Positions 1 to 13,591 of a DNA stretch of 64,000 nucleotides are shown piece after piece. Position numbers and translations under genes: made by a program. A model generated the notes under the pieces. The model saw only the letters and a list, made by a program, of their open reading frames with translations, had not been told where the DNA came from and ran no database searches. Position 1 is the first letter of the stretch. Every line of letters starts with the position of its first letter. Source of the stretch: Kribbella sp. VKM Ac-2568 (GTDB taxonomy: Bacteria > Actinomycetota > Actinomycetes > Propionibacteriales > Kribbellaceae); assembly GCF_004345365.1 (NCBI RefSeq), contig NZ_SLVF01000001.1, positions 744,001-808,000 of the forward strand. The letters run 5' to 3'.

Positions 1-1
1 C

Positions 2-2653
<2,652 letters not shown>

Positions 2654-2671
2654 TTCGCAGTACGAGCAAAC

Positions 2672-2715
2672 CGCCGAGGGCGGCACTCCCACCAGGGGGT
2701 GCCGCCCTCGCGGCG
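2672..2715 (+). terminator. rpoC terminator hairpin
   Basis: Long GC-rich inverted repeat 18 bases after the rpoC stop. GAGGGCGGCACTCCC pairs with GGGGGTGCCGCCCTC with one G-U wobble across a 5-base loop, and CGCC/GGCG extends the stem. There is no clear T-run, as is common in actinobacterial terminators. Confidence 0.75.
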
Positions 2716-2734
2716 TTCTGGGGCACGATGAGTC

Positions 2735-3142
2735 ATGGCCGAGAACAAGACCACCCGGACCGGCAACAGCGTCGAGGACTTCCTGGCGAGCGTGCCGGAG
2801 CCACGGCAGTCCGATGCCCGGGAGGTGGACGCGCTGCTGACCGAGGTGACCGGCCTGCCGGCGGCGCTGTGGGGGCCGTCGATCGTCGGCTACGGCCAGC
2901 GGCACCTGGTCTACGAGAGCGGCCGCGAGCTCGACTGGTTCGAGATCGGCTTCGCGCCGCGCAAGGCGTCGACCACCCTCTACCTCACCGAGGGCTTCGA
3001 CGGGTACGACGAACTGCTGGGCCGGCTCGGCAAGCACACCACCGGCAAGTCCTGCCTCTACCTCAAACGCCTGGATGACATCGATCGCGACGTCCTGAAG
3101 GAACTCGTCACTCGCTCCGTCAGCCACCTCCGCGGGTCCTGA
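2735..3142 (+). CDS. DUF1801 domain protein
   Basis: 135-residue soluble protein of the DUF1801 (YdhG-like) family, whose biochemical role is not established. The pattern fits the family: an N-terminal helix (VEDFLASVPEPRQSDA), GPSIVGYGQRHLVYESG in the middle, and a C-terminal LGKHTTGKSCLYLKRLDDID region. The ATG sits about 20 bases past the rpoC terminator with no strong Shine-Dalgarno. A CACGAT hexamer seven bases upstream of the ATG could be a -10 box for a leaderless transcript. It appears to be a single-gene unit. Confidence 0.8.
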   Translation: MAENKTTRTGNSVEDFLASVPEPRQSDAREVDALLTEVTGLPAALWGPSIVGYGQRHLVYESGRELDWFEIGFAPRKASTTLYLTEGFDGYDELLGRLGKHTTGKSCLYLKRLDDIDRDVLKELVTRSVSHLRGS

Positions 3143-3347
3143 CCCGGAGCTCGAGCCAGGCCTGCAGACGGGTACGGCGCGAGGCGCGGTTGCCGAGGGC
3201 AACTGGTCCCCGGAGCGGCGATCGGACGGTCTGGCTGGGAGTTCGGGATCGCGGCGGCGGGCGACACGCCGGGGGTGCGCGGACGGTTCCCGGGCGACGC
3301 GCGGGGCGGGCGTGGAAGTGTCGGCCGGATGCGCGAAGATGGCGCTC

Positions 3348-4700
3348 ATGAAGGATCTCCCGGGGTATCTGCAGCCTTTCGTCCTGACGGTCGAAGGAGC
3401 CGCGGACCTGCGGATCGAGCGAGTCGGCGACCTCGACTTCTACCGGCCCGCGAGCACTGCCCGGACGGGAGCGATCCTGCTCGTCCACGGAGGTCCCGGG
3501 CCTGCCGATCTCGAGGTGCAGCCTCGCGACTGGCCGGTCTACCAGGGCTACGCCAAAGCCATCGCTCAGCGCGGCCTGGTGGCCGTCACGGTCGACCACA
3601 GCCTGATCCGTGGGTATGACCAGCTGACCGCCGCAGCGGACGACGTGGAGGCTGCCGTCGGCATCCTGCGGGCCGACCCGCAGGTAGACCAGGGCAAGGT
3701 CGGGCTGTGGTTCTTCTCCGGCTCCGGGCTGCTGGCCGGGGAGTGGCTGGACAGCCGGCCCGACTGGCTGCGCTGGATCGCCCTGACCTATCCCTGCGTC
3801 GCCACCCCGCCCGGTGTCGACGAACTGGTTTCCGCCGCCGAAGTGATCGGCAAACACAAGGACCTGCCGGTGCTGCTGACGAGGGTCGGCCGCGAGCGAG
3901 AAGCACTCGCCGGGCCGGTGGCGGAGTTCGTCTCCGCCGGTGGCGCCGCGCTGGACATCATCGACGTACCGAAAGGGCAACACGGCTTCGACATGCTCGA
4001 CCACACCGAAGAGTCCCGCGCCGCGGTGACCAAGGCACTGGACTGGGCGATCGCGCACCTCGGCGAAGAACCCGCCGGCCAACTGCCGATCCCCGCAGTC
4101 ACGACCACCTCCGACCCCATTCCCGCCACCACAATCCCGGCCCCGCCCCGTCAGCCGGCCACCAAGGTGGCAGCCACCCCGACCCCAGCCGCCAAGACCA
4201 CCAAGCCCCGCACCCCGGCAGCACCCGCGACCCCGGCAACGCCCGCTGAGCCCGCCAGCCAGCCGGCCACCGCCGAAGCCGCAGCTGCCCAGGCCGCCCC
4301 GACCGAGGCCACCGCGACGACCAGCGCGCCTGCGCAAGCCGCTCCCGCGGCGGCTCCCGTGCCGCAGCAGGCGGATTCGCCGGCGGCTCGGGTGGTGGGG
4401 CGCGAGCACGCCGCCTACGAGGCGCACGATCTCGAGGCGTTCCTGGCGATGTACTCGCCGACGGCCCAGCTCCAGCTGGAGGACGGCACCGTGATGCGCG
4501 GCCGCCGGTCTCTCCGGGAGTACTACCAGCCTCGGTTCGACGCAGGCCAGTGCAAGACCGAGCTGGTGCAGCGGATGCTGGTCGGCGAGTGGGTGGTCGA
4601 GCGGTCGATCGTCCACGACTCCGACCGGGGCCCGACCCCGACCATCGGCCTGTACCGCGCACAGGACGGCCTGATCGTCGAAGTCAGGTTCCTTGCCTGA
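3348..4700 (+). CDS. alpha/beta hydrolase fused to an NTF2-like (SnoaL) domain
   Basis: Two-domain protein of 450 residues from the chosen ATG. In-frame starts at 3312 (GTG) and 3339 (ATG) are also possible, because no clear ribosome site decides. Residues 1-240 are an alpha/beta hydrolase of dienelactone-hydrolase type: oxyanion-region HGGPGP near 48-53, candidate nucleophile Ser124 in WFFSGSG, and His212 in KGQHGF. Residues about 250-345 are a Pro/Ala/Thr linker. Residues about 347-450 form an NTF2/SnoaL-like fold (REHAAYEAHDLEAFLAMYSP). The substrate is unknown. The gene overlaps the next by 8 bases, so the two are probably translationally coupled. Confidence 0.8.
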   Translation: MKDLPGYLQPFVLTVEGAADLRIERVGDLDFYRPASTARTGAILLVHGGPGPADLEVQPRDWPVYQGYAKAIAQRGLVAVTVDHSLIRGYDQLTAAADDVEAAVGILRADPQVDQGKVGLWFFSGSGLLAGEWLDSRPDWLRWIALTYPCVATPPGVDELVSAAEVIGKHKDLPVLLTRVGREREALAGPVAEFVSAGGAALDIIDVPKGQHGFDMLDHTEESRAAVTKALDWAIAHLGEEPAGQLPIPAVTTTSDPIPATTIPAPPRQPATKVAATPTPAAKTTKPRTPAAPATPATPAEPASQPATAEAAAAQAAPTEATATTSAPAQAAPAAAPVPQQADSPAARVVGREHAAYEAHDLEAFLAMYSPTAQLQLEDGTVMRGRRSLREYYQPRFDAGQCKTELVQRMLVGEWVVERSIVHDSDRGPTPTIGLYRAQDGLIVEVRFLA

Positions 4701-5475
4701 CCCGACCTCATCCCCGGCCCCAGGCCGACCCGATCCGTCGGGCCGGCCCGGGGTCGCGGACTTCCTGGCGGAGTTCGAGCGGACCGCCGCCGAGCTGGCG
4801 GCCGCCTTCGCGGACCTCGACCCGGCCGCGACCGTGCCCTCCTGTCCCGGGTGGACCGTCGCCGACCTCGCCGCGCACATGGTCAGCGGCGAGCGCTGGG
4901 CAGCCTCGATCCTGCTGAGCGGCAAACGCCAGTCCGTTCCGGCCGTACTGCGAACCACCTCGTGGTCCGACCAGTACGCCGGGACCTCGGCCGCCCTGGC
5001 TGCTGCGATCCGCGCGGTGGACCCGGACGAGCCCTGCTGGAACTTCGCCCCGGTGGACCAGCGGGCGGGATTCTGGAGCCGCCGGCGGCTGCATGAGACC
5101 ACGGTTCACCTGGCCGACGCGATCCAGGCCGGCGGGGGAGTAGCGGTAATACCTCCGGCCGTGGCGGCGGATGGCGTCGACGAGGTGTTCGGGGTGTTCC
5201 TGCCACGGATGCTGGCCAGGGGAGCCGCTCCAGCCGCGGAGACGCAACTCGGCGTACGGGCTGTCGACACCGGCCACGAGTGGACGCTCACCCCGTCAGA
5301 GCCCGGCGAGCCGCCTGCGATCGACCGGACCAAGGCAACCGGAGTCGCCGTCATCTCCGGCACGGCATCCGACCTGGATCTCTGCCTCTGGAAACGCCTC
5401 CCGGCGAGCACCCTCACCATCGAGGGCGACGCCACAGCAGCCCTCGCGTTCCTGGCCGGCCGAGCGACTCCCTAA
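4693..5475 (+). CDS. maleylpyruvate isomerase family mycothiol-dependent protein
   Basis: 260-residue protein of the MDMPI/DinB-like superfamily. The N-terminal four-helix domain carries CPGWTVADLAAHM with His62, and HETTVH supplies Glu135 and His139. These three match the zinc-ligand set of mycothiol-dependent maleylpyruvate isomerase. The C-terminal third resembles the small MDMPI C domain. Many members act on other thiol or metal chemistry, so the exact reaction is open. The start is a TTG inside the stop region of the upstream hydrolase gene. The stop overlaps the convergent DUF1501 gene by four bases. Confidence 0.78.
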   Translation: MPDPTSSPAPGRPDPSGRPGVADFLAEFERTAAELAAAFADLDPAATVPSCPGWTVADLAAHMVSGERWAASILLSGKRQSVPAVLRTTSWSDQYAGTSAALAAAIRAVDPDEPCWNFAPVDQRAGFWSRRRLHETTVHLADAIQAGGGVAVIPPAVAADGVDEVFGVFLPRMLARGAAPAAETQLGVRAVDTGHEWTLTPSEPGEPPAIDRTKATGVAVISGTASDLDLCLWKRLPASTLTIEGDATAALAFLAGRATP

Positions 5476-6839
5476 CTCATGACCCCGAGTGGGGTGGCCT
5501 TCCAGTCGGGGAAGACCTTCGTGGCCTGCGCGGCGGAGAGACCGAGGCGGCCCATCACCACTTCGGAGAGGACGTCGCGGTAGTCGTTGGTACCGGGGAC
5601 GTCGCCCTGGTCGAGAACGGACGGGGCGAGACCTTCCCAGCGGCCGTGCACGCCGCCCTTGACGCCACCACCGAGGATCATCGTCACGCCGCCGTGGCCA
5701 TGGTCCGCGCCGCTGTTGGCGTTCTGCTCGACCCGCCGGCCGAACTCGCTCATCGTGACCACGGTGGTCTTGTCGAGGTCCGGCCCGAGCTCCGCGGCGA
5801 AGGCGGCCAGCGCCGCGCCGACGGACTTCAGCGAGTTCGTCATGTCGCCGCCCTCGACCGTGCCGATGTCCGTGTGCATGTCCCAGCCACCGACGTCGAT
5901 CGTCGCCACCCGCACGCCCGCCTTGGCCTTGATCAGCTGGGCCAGCGTCGCCAGGGAGTTGCCGAAGTCGCCGTCCGGGTAGCCACGCTCCTTGGCCGGC
6001 TTCTGCTCCTGCTTGCCATAGGCCTGGGCCTTCGCCGAGGCCCGGAGCGCGTCGAGACCCTGCACGCCCAGCGGGTGGTCGATCCCGGTGTAGAGGGTGG
6101 TCAACGCCGCCAGCGTCTGCGGTGCTACCCCGTCGATGCCCTTGACGCCGAAGTCCTTCAGCGAGGTGAGCACGATGGGGTTCGACGAGCCCAGCAGCGA
6201 ACGGCTCATTCGGGCGCCGATGCCCAGCGCGCGGAACGTAGTACCGGGTCCTAGTTGCTGGAGGACGCGGTCGAGCCAGCCGGACTGCACCGTCGAGCCG
6301 GCCGCACCGCCGCGCTCCAGGCAGTCCTGGGCCTGGAAGTGGCTGCGGGTCAGGTCCGGGGTGGAGACCGCGGGAACGGCCGCGAACCGGCCCGCGCTGA
6401 TGAGCGGCTGCAACGCCGCCAGCGAAGGGTGCAGTCCGAATCCGCGCTGCAGGTTGATCAGCGACCCGGCCCGTACTGCGATGCCTGGCCGCGCCTTCAG
6501 CAGGTTCGGGTCGTCGGCGGGCACCAGCACCGACAGACCATCCATGCCGCCCCGGAGGAACACCACGATCAAGGTGCCGGTGGGGCTCGCATTCGGGGCG
6601 GCCCAGGAGATCCGGGTGGTCACGAGCTGGCTGGCCATCGCGGCGACGCCCACCCCGAGACCGCCGGCCAGCAGGCGGCGCCGGGTGAAGCCGTGGCTCC
6701 ACTGGTCTTCGCGGTCATCGGCGTCGGCGGTCACCGCGGCGGCCTGGGCTCGGAGCGCGGCGTCCTCCGCGGTCGGGCCGAGCTTCTGCCAGTCGGGGCA
6801 GTCCGGGTGCAGTGAGGCGAACTGGTCGGGGCGGCTCAT
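5472..6839 (-). CDS. DUF1501 protein, Tat-exported
   Basis: 455-residue protein of the DUF1501 family, which has an alkaline-phosphatase/sulfatase-like fold and usually follows a DUF1800 gene. Twin arginines at residues 53-55 (FTRRRLLAGG) precede a hydrophobic stretch to about residue 72, giving a Tat signal after an unusually long 50-residue N-region. The family hallmark DHGHGGVTMILGGGVKGG lies near residue 385. It is second in a two-gene minus-strand operon, 45 bases after the DUF1800 stop. Function is unknown; co-export of the pair is inferred. Confidence 0.88.
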   Translation of the reverse strand: MSRPDQFASLHPDCPDWQKLGPTAEDAALRAQAAAVTADADDREDQWSHGFTRRRLLAGGLGVGVAAMASQLVTTRISWAAPNASPTGTLIVVFLRGGMDGLSVLVPADDPNLLKARPGIAVRAGSLINLQRGFGLHPSLAALQPLISAGRFAAVPAVSTPDLTRSHFQAQDCLERGGAAGSTVQSGWLDRVLQQLGPGTTFRALGIGARMSRSLLGSSNPIVLTSLKDFGVKGIDGVAPQTLAALTTLYTGIDHPLGVQGLDALRASAKAQAYGKQEQKPAKERGYPDGDFGNSLATLAQLIKAKAGVRVATIDVGGWDMHTDIGTVEGGDMTNSLKSVGAALAAFAAELGPDLDKTTVVTMSEFGRRVEQNANSGADHGHGGVTMILGGGVKGGVHGRWEGLAPSVLDQGDVPGTNDYRDVLSEVVMGRLGLSAAQATKVFPDWKATPLGVMS

Positions 6840-6884
6840 GATCGCGGGGAACTCCTGCCGTAGTACAGAACGAGGTGAGCGAGG

Positions 6885-8696
6885 TCAGCGGGCCAGGAAC
6901 TGCGGCGAGTCCAGCACCAGGGCGACGACGTGGCCGGCCTGCCACTCCATCCGGCCCTGGTCGACCCGGGCGGTGGACTTGGCGCCGACGAAGGTGGACA
7001 AGGCGGCGCGCTGCCGGGCGTTCGGGCGTTGCCCGATCAGACGCACGCCGAGCCGGTCGAACCAGGCGCGGTAGGTGTCGCCCTTCCGCGGCCGGAGGTC
7101 GGCGGGGAGCTTCTCCCGCTTCATGCCCTCCCACCAGCCGTGGGCGAGGGCGCGGTGCATCGACCAGCGGTCCAGCATCTGCCCGGCGGACGACCAGGCC
7201 GGAGCGACGTCCGGGTAGCCGTTGGGCGACGGCCAAGCCAGTGGTGCATGACCGAGGTTGTTCAGCTGCCAGTAGACGGCTTCCAGTCCCTTGCCCGTTG
7301 TCGGGCCGATCGGCAGATCCAACGCCCGGGCACTGCTGACCACGTCCTCGAGCGGACGCTTGGTCTTGCTGCCGAAGGAGTTCCAGAACTCGCTGCTACG
7401 GAAGAGCGTGATGAGCATCGGCAGGATGGCGGTGTTGTTGCGCAGGTACACCTGGGCGAGGCGGTTGACCAGGTCGGCCGGGGGAGAGTCGTCGACGAAG
7501 CGAACCACGAGCTTGCGGGCGATCGTCCGGGCGGTCGCGGGGTGGATGGCGAGGTAGTCGAGGTACCGGTCGCCGGTCGCGAGGCCGCCCTTGCCGGAGG
7601 CGTTCGAGGCGCTCCACCCGAGCACCTTGACCCGGCCGGTCCTGTGCCGGTCCGCCAGATACTCGAACTTGCCCTCATCCGTCGCGCCGCGCCCACTCAG
7701 TACATAGGCACTGTTGCGGACGTCCTTCTCCGTATAGCCCGACGAGACCCCGACCGTGTGCAACTCGAGCAGTTCGCGGCCGAGGTTCTCGTTGACGCTC
7801 TCGCGGTTCGACTGGTCGTTGTCGAGGTACCGCAGCATCGCCGGGTGCCGCATCGCCGCCTTCAGCATGGCGTTGTACCGCCCGAAGGCGTGCTTGCGGA
7901 TCACCGAGACGGCGTACTGCGGGGCGACGTCCCAGCCGCGGTCGGACGGCGTCGAGACCATCAGGTGGTTGGCGAACACGTCCACCACCACCTCGAACAA
8001 CTGGCGGCTGCCGAAGACCTGCCGGCCGAGCGTGGCCATCCCGGTGTCGAACATGGCCTCCCACGAGTAGTTCTCGATCGAGCGGCGGATCGTCGCGGGA
8101 TCCGCGCCGGCCAGCGGGCGCGACCGCCAGGCCTGGTCACCCGCCGGGTCCTTGGCGGTCGGGGAGAGCTGGGCGGCGAGCCAGCGGTCGATGCCGAGCT
8201 TCTCGAGGTTCTTCACGTCCGACGGCCGGGGACCGAAGGTGACGCGGTTCAAGAGGTGCTGACGAGCCTGGGCGTCGGTCAGCGGGCCGCCCTTGGCGAC
8301 CAGCAGGCTCGGCTCGGTCACGCCCGCCTTGGCCGCCGCGGCGAAGCCGGAGAACTGCTGGGGCTTGGCGGCATTCTTGGCGGGTGGTTTGGCCTGTCCG
8401 GCGACGAAGCTGGAGTCCCGGTCCTCCCCGTCGGCGGCGAGGCTCGGCTGCTGAGCAACCTTGGCCCGGGAGGACGGGGCCCCGGAGGGTGAAGGAGCGC
8501 CTGCGGCGAGAACGCGGTTGCGGAGGGTGTCGGGCCGGCTGATCACCTCGAGTGCCAGCCCGCCGGCGGCCAGCGTGCCGGCGACGGCACCGATGGCCGC
8601 CCGGCGGACCACCGGCGACGTGGTCCCTGGGGCGGCAGGACCCGGCGGCGGCGCTTGCGAGGGACGCGGTGGAGGAGGGACAGGGCGGTGATCCAC
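6885..8696 (-). CDS. DUF1800 protein
   Basis: 603-residue protein of the DUF1800 family. A Pro-rich N-terminus (residues 1-28) is followed by one hydrophobic segment (about 29-50, VVRRAAIGAVAGTLAAGG), a signal anchor. Residues about 50-130 are low complexity. The family core starts at DAQARQHLLNRVTFGPRPSD and includes NENLGRELLELHTVGV and the C-terminal WPSPNGYPD region. The start is GTG. It is the first gene of the pair with DUF1501. Two adjacent 11-base direct repeats lie about 40-60 bases upstream. Confidence 0.87.
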   Translation of the reverse strand: MDHRPVPPPPRPSQAPPPGPAAPGTTSPVVRRAAIGAVAGTLAAGGLALEVISRPDTLRNRVLAAGAPSPSGAPSSRAKVAQQPSLAADGEDRDSSFVAGQAKPPAKNAAKPQQFSGFAAAAKAGVTEPSLLVAKGGPLTDAQARQHLLNRVTFGPRPSDVKNLEKLGIDRWLAAQLSPTAKDPAGDQAWRSRPLAGADPATIRRSIENYSWEAMFDTGMATLGRQVFGSRQLFEVVVDVFANHLMVSTPSDRGWDVAPQYAVSVIRKHAFGRYNAMLKAAMRHPAMLRYLDNDQSNRESVNENLGRELLELHTVGVSSGYTEKDVRNSAYVLSGRGATDEGKFEYLADRHRTGRVKVLGWSASNASGKGGLATGDRYLDYLAIHPATARTIARKLVVRFVDDSPPADLVNRLAQVYLRNNTAILPMLITLFRSSEFWNSFGSKTKRPLEDVVSSARALDLPIGPTTGKGLEAVYWQLNNLGHAPLAWPSPNGYPDVAPAWSSAGQMLDRWSMHRALAHGWWEGMKREKLPADLRPRKGDTYRAWFDRLGVRLIGQRPNARQRAALSTFVGAKSTARVDQGRMEWQAGHVVALVLDSPQFLAR

Positions 8697-8735
8697 GAAG
8701 TGCTCCCGGGCGCAGGGCGGTTCGGAACGATCCCC

Positions 8736-8757
8736 GTTACCAGGTCGTTACACCTGA
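8736..8757 (-). repeat. two adjacent 11-base direct repeats upstream of DUF1800
   Basis: On the plus strand GTTACCAGGTC is followed directly by GTTACACCTGA. The GTTAC core recurs at exactly one helical turn. The layout resembles the 11-base direct repeats bound by response regulators such as Streptomyces PhoP, although the sequence match to that box is only partial. Confidence 0.35.
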
Positions 8758-8962
8758 TTGGCGTGACTATGCCGCAGGACTCCAGGCGCGAACACAGACC
8801 GTCGCCGACATTTACCTGGATCAGACATTCGGTTTCCCGATCGCCGCGGACCGGCGGCGAGGATCGGCCTCCACAGGCGGTCGGGGCCTGGCTGGAACCA
8901 CGTGGCGCGTCCGGTAGACTGACAATGCGGCTGCGTCCCATCTGCGCGCTCGGTCAGCTGTT

Positions 8963-8991
8963 TTGACCGTGCTTGAGGCAGCCGCTAGTCT
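8963..8991 (+). promoter_or_regulatory. rpsL operon promoter
   Basis: TTGACC at 8963-8968 and TAGTCT at 8986-8991 are separated by 17 bases. This is close to the actinobacterial housekeeping consensus TTGAC-N17/18-TAGRRT. Transcription would start near 8998, leaving a leader of about 185 bases before rpsL. Confidence 0.75.
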
Positions 8992-9114
8992 TAACGATCG
9001 TGCCCGGGTCATCCTGGGCCGTCATGCGTGCCCCTCGTAGTTTCGGGACAGCGCGTGGAACGGGACTTCTGCCGACAGTCAGAAAGTTTATGACTCAGGC
9101 GCGCCCGTACCCAT

Positions 9115-9136
9115 GCGACACACCCGACCGCGGGGG
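9115..9136 (+). promoter_or_regulatory. ribosomal leader motif shared with rpsJ
   Basis: A 22-base element beginning GCGACACACCCGACC matches 21 of 22 positions with an element at 17191-17212 upstream of rpsJ. It lies 46 bases before the rpsL start, inside the transcribed leader. Joint control of the two ribosomal operons is inferred. Confidence 0.6.
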
Positions 9137-9181
9137 TCAGGCGCGCAGCAACCGACCGGACGACAGAAAGAGACCTACGCG

Positions 9182-9556
9182 GTGCCCACCATCCAGCAGT
9201 TGGTCCGCAAGGGCCGCCAGGACAAGGTGTCCAAGAACAAGACGCCGGCCCTGAAGGGTTCCCCTCAGCGTCGTGGTGTGTGCACGCGCGTCTACACGAC
9301 CACTCCGAAGAAGCCGAACTCGGCGCTTCGCAAGGTCGCACGCGTCCGCCTCACCAGCGGCATCGAGGTCACCGCCTACATCCCGGGTGTCGGCCACAAC
9401 CTGCAGGAGCACTCCATCGTGCTCGTGCGTGGCGGCCGTGTGAAGGACCTCCCCGGTGTCCGGTACAAGATCATCCGCGGTTCGCTCGACACCCAGGGTG
9501 TGAAGAACCGGAAGCAGGCTCGCAGCCGGTACGGCGCGAAGAAGGAGAAGAGCTAA
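9182..9556 (+). CDS. rpsL: 30S ribosomal protein S12
   Basis: 124-residue S12 of the decoding centre. The GTG start gives the family N-terminus [12 protein letters not shown]; an in-frame ATG 69 bases upstream falls inside the leader motif and would add non-homologous residues. The streptomycin-contact regions [11 protein letters not shown] and [10 protein letters not shown] are unmutated. First gene of the str operon; its stop overlaps the rpsG start (TAATG). Confidence 0.97.
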   Translation: MPTIQQLVRKGRQDKVSKNKTPALKGSPQRRGVCTRVYTTTPKKPNSALRKVARVRLTSGIEVTAYIPGVGHNLQEHSIVLVRGGRVKDLPGVRYKIIRGSLDTQGVKNRKQARSRYGAKKEKS

Positions 9557-10026
9557 TGCCGCGCAAGGGTCCCGCCCCGAAGCGGCCGGTCATCATCGAC
9601 CCGGTCTACAGTTCGCCGCTGGTCACCCAGTTGATCTCCAAGATCCTGGTGGACGGCAAGAAGCAGATCGCGCAGAGCATCGTCTACACGGCGCTCGAGG
9701 GCACCCGGACGAAGACCGGCACCGACCCGGTCATCACGCTCAAGCGCGCTCTGGACAACGTGAAGCCCAGCATCGAGGTGAAGAGCCGCCGCGTCGGTGG
9801 CGCCACCTACCAGGTGCCGATCGAGGTCAAGCCCGGTCGCTCGACCACGCTCGCCCTGCGCTGGCTCACGTCGTACTCCCGGGCGCGTCGCGAGAAGACC
9901 ATGTCCGAGCGCCTGATGAACGAGATCCTGGACGCGTCCAACGGTCTCGGCGCGTCGGTGAAGCGTCGCGAGGACACGCACAAGATGGCCGAAGCCAACA
10001 AGGCTTTCGCCCACTACCGCTGGTGA
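9556..10026 (+). CDS. rpsG: 30S ribosomal protein S7
   Basis: 156-residue S7, which nucleates assembly of the 30S head and contacts the E site. The length is exactly that of the family, with the [12 protein letters not shown]-terminus and a C-terminal [17 protein letters not shown]. It is coupled to rpsL by a one-base overlap. A perfect hairpin follows the stop, suggesting partial attenuation before fusA. Confidence 0.97.
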   Translation: MPRKGPAPKRPVIIDPVYSSPLVTQLISKILVDGKKQIAQSIVYTALEGTRTKTGTDPVITLKRALDNVKPSIEVKSRRVGGATYQVPIEVKPGRSTTLALRWLTSYSRARREKTMSERLMNEILDASNGLGASVKRREDTHKMAEANKAFAHYRW

Positions 10027-10029
10027 TCC

Positions 10030-10062
10030 GGGGTCCGATCCGGACCCCCGAGTTCACTCTTT
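10030..10062 (+). terminator. hairpin with T-run between rpsG and fusA
   Basis: GGGGTCCG (10030-10037) pairs perfectly with CGGACCCC (10041-10048) over a three-base loop. A short T-rich stretch (ACTCTTTTG) follows about ten bases later. It could lower fusA/tuf read-through or act as a processing site. Confidence 0.5.
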
Positions 10063-10097
10063 TGAAGCACGACAGAAGCGAGAGGTAGACCACCGAG

Positions 10098-12209
<2,112 letters not shown>

Positions 12210-12281
12210 TCTCGCCCCGGACCAACCAACCCACAGCGCGTCGGCGTACGGCGTAAGTCAACATTTTCCAGGAGGGCCCCA

Positions 12282-13475
<1,194 letters not shown>

Positions 13476-13497
13476 TTCCCAGCAGTTCAGCGGTACC

Positions 13498-13538
13498 GCG
13501 AGCCGCCCATCCCCGACGAGGGGGTGGGCGGCTCTCGC
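13498..13538 (+). terminator. tuf terminator
   Basis: Near-perfect long stem: GCGAGCCGCCCATCCCC pairs with GGGGTGGGCGGCTCTCGC across GACGAG, with small mismatches at the base. It lies 22 bases after the tuf stop and ends the str operon. Confidence 0.75.
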
Positions 13539-13591
13539 GATTCGGGGCACCAGGACGAGGTTCGCAGTACCAGGGCGAGGAGTATGCAGAG

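Larger units (their letters stand above)
8697..9181. other. divergent control region between DUF1800 and rpsL
   Basis: 485 bases without a gene. From left to right it holds a pair of 11-base direct repeats near the DUF1800 start, an alternative -10-like TAGACT at 8915-8920, the main rpsL promoter at 8963-8991, and a leader of about 185 bases. The leader contains a motif shared with the rpsJ leader. I found no tRNA and no convincing small gene. Confidence 0.7.

Noticed and set aside
3120..5102. 660-codon open frame on the minus strand
   Set aside because: It spans three plus-strand features, is very rich in Gly and Arg, and lacks a ribosome site; it is a high-GC shadow of the hydrolase and isomerase genes.
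9182..9556. streptomycin-resistance change in S12
   Set aside because: The lysines in the two known contact loops are unchanged.
13476..13591. T-box riboswitch before ileS
   Set aside because: The gap is 116 bases and mostly the tuf terminator; no T-box sequence or specifier stem can fit.
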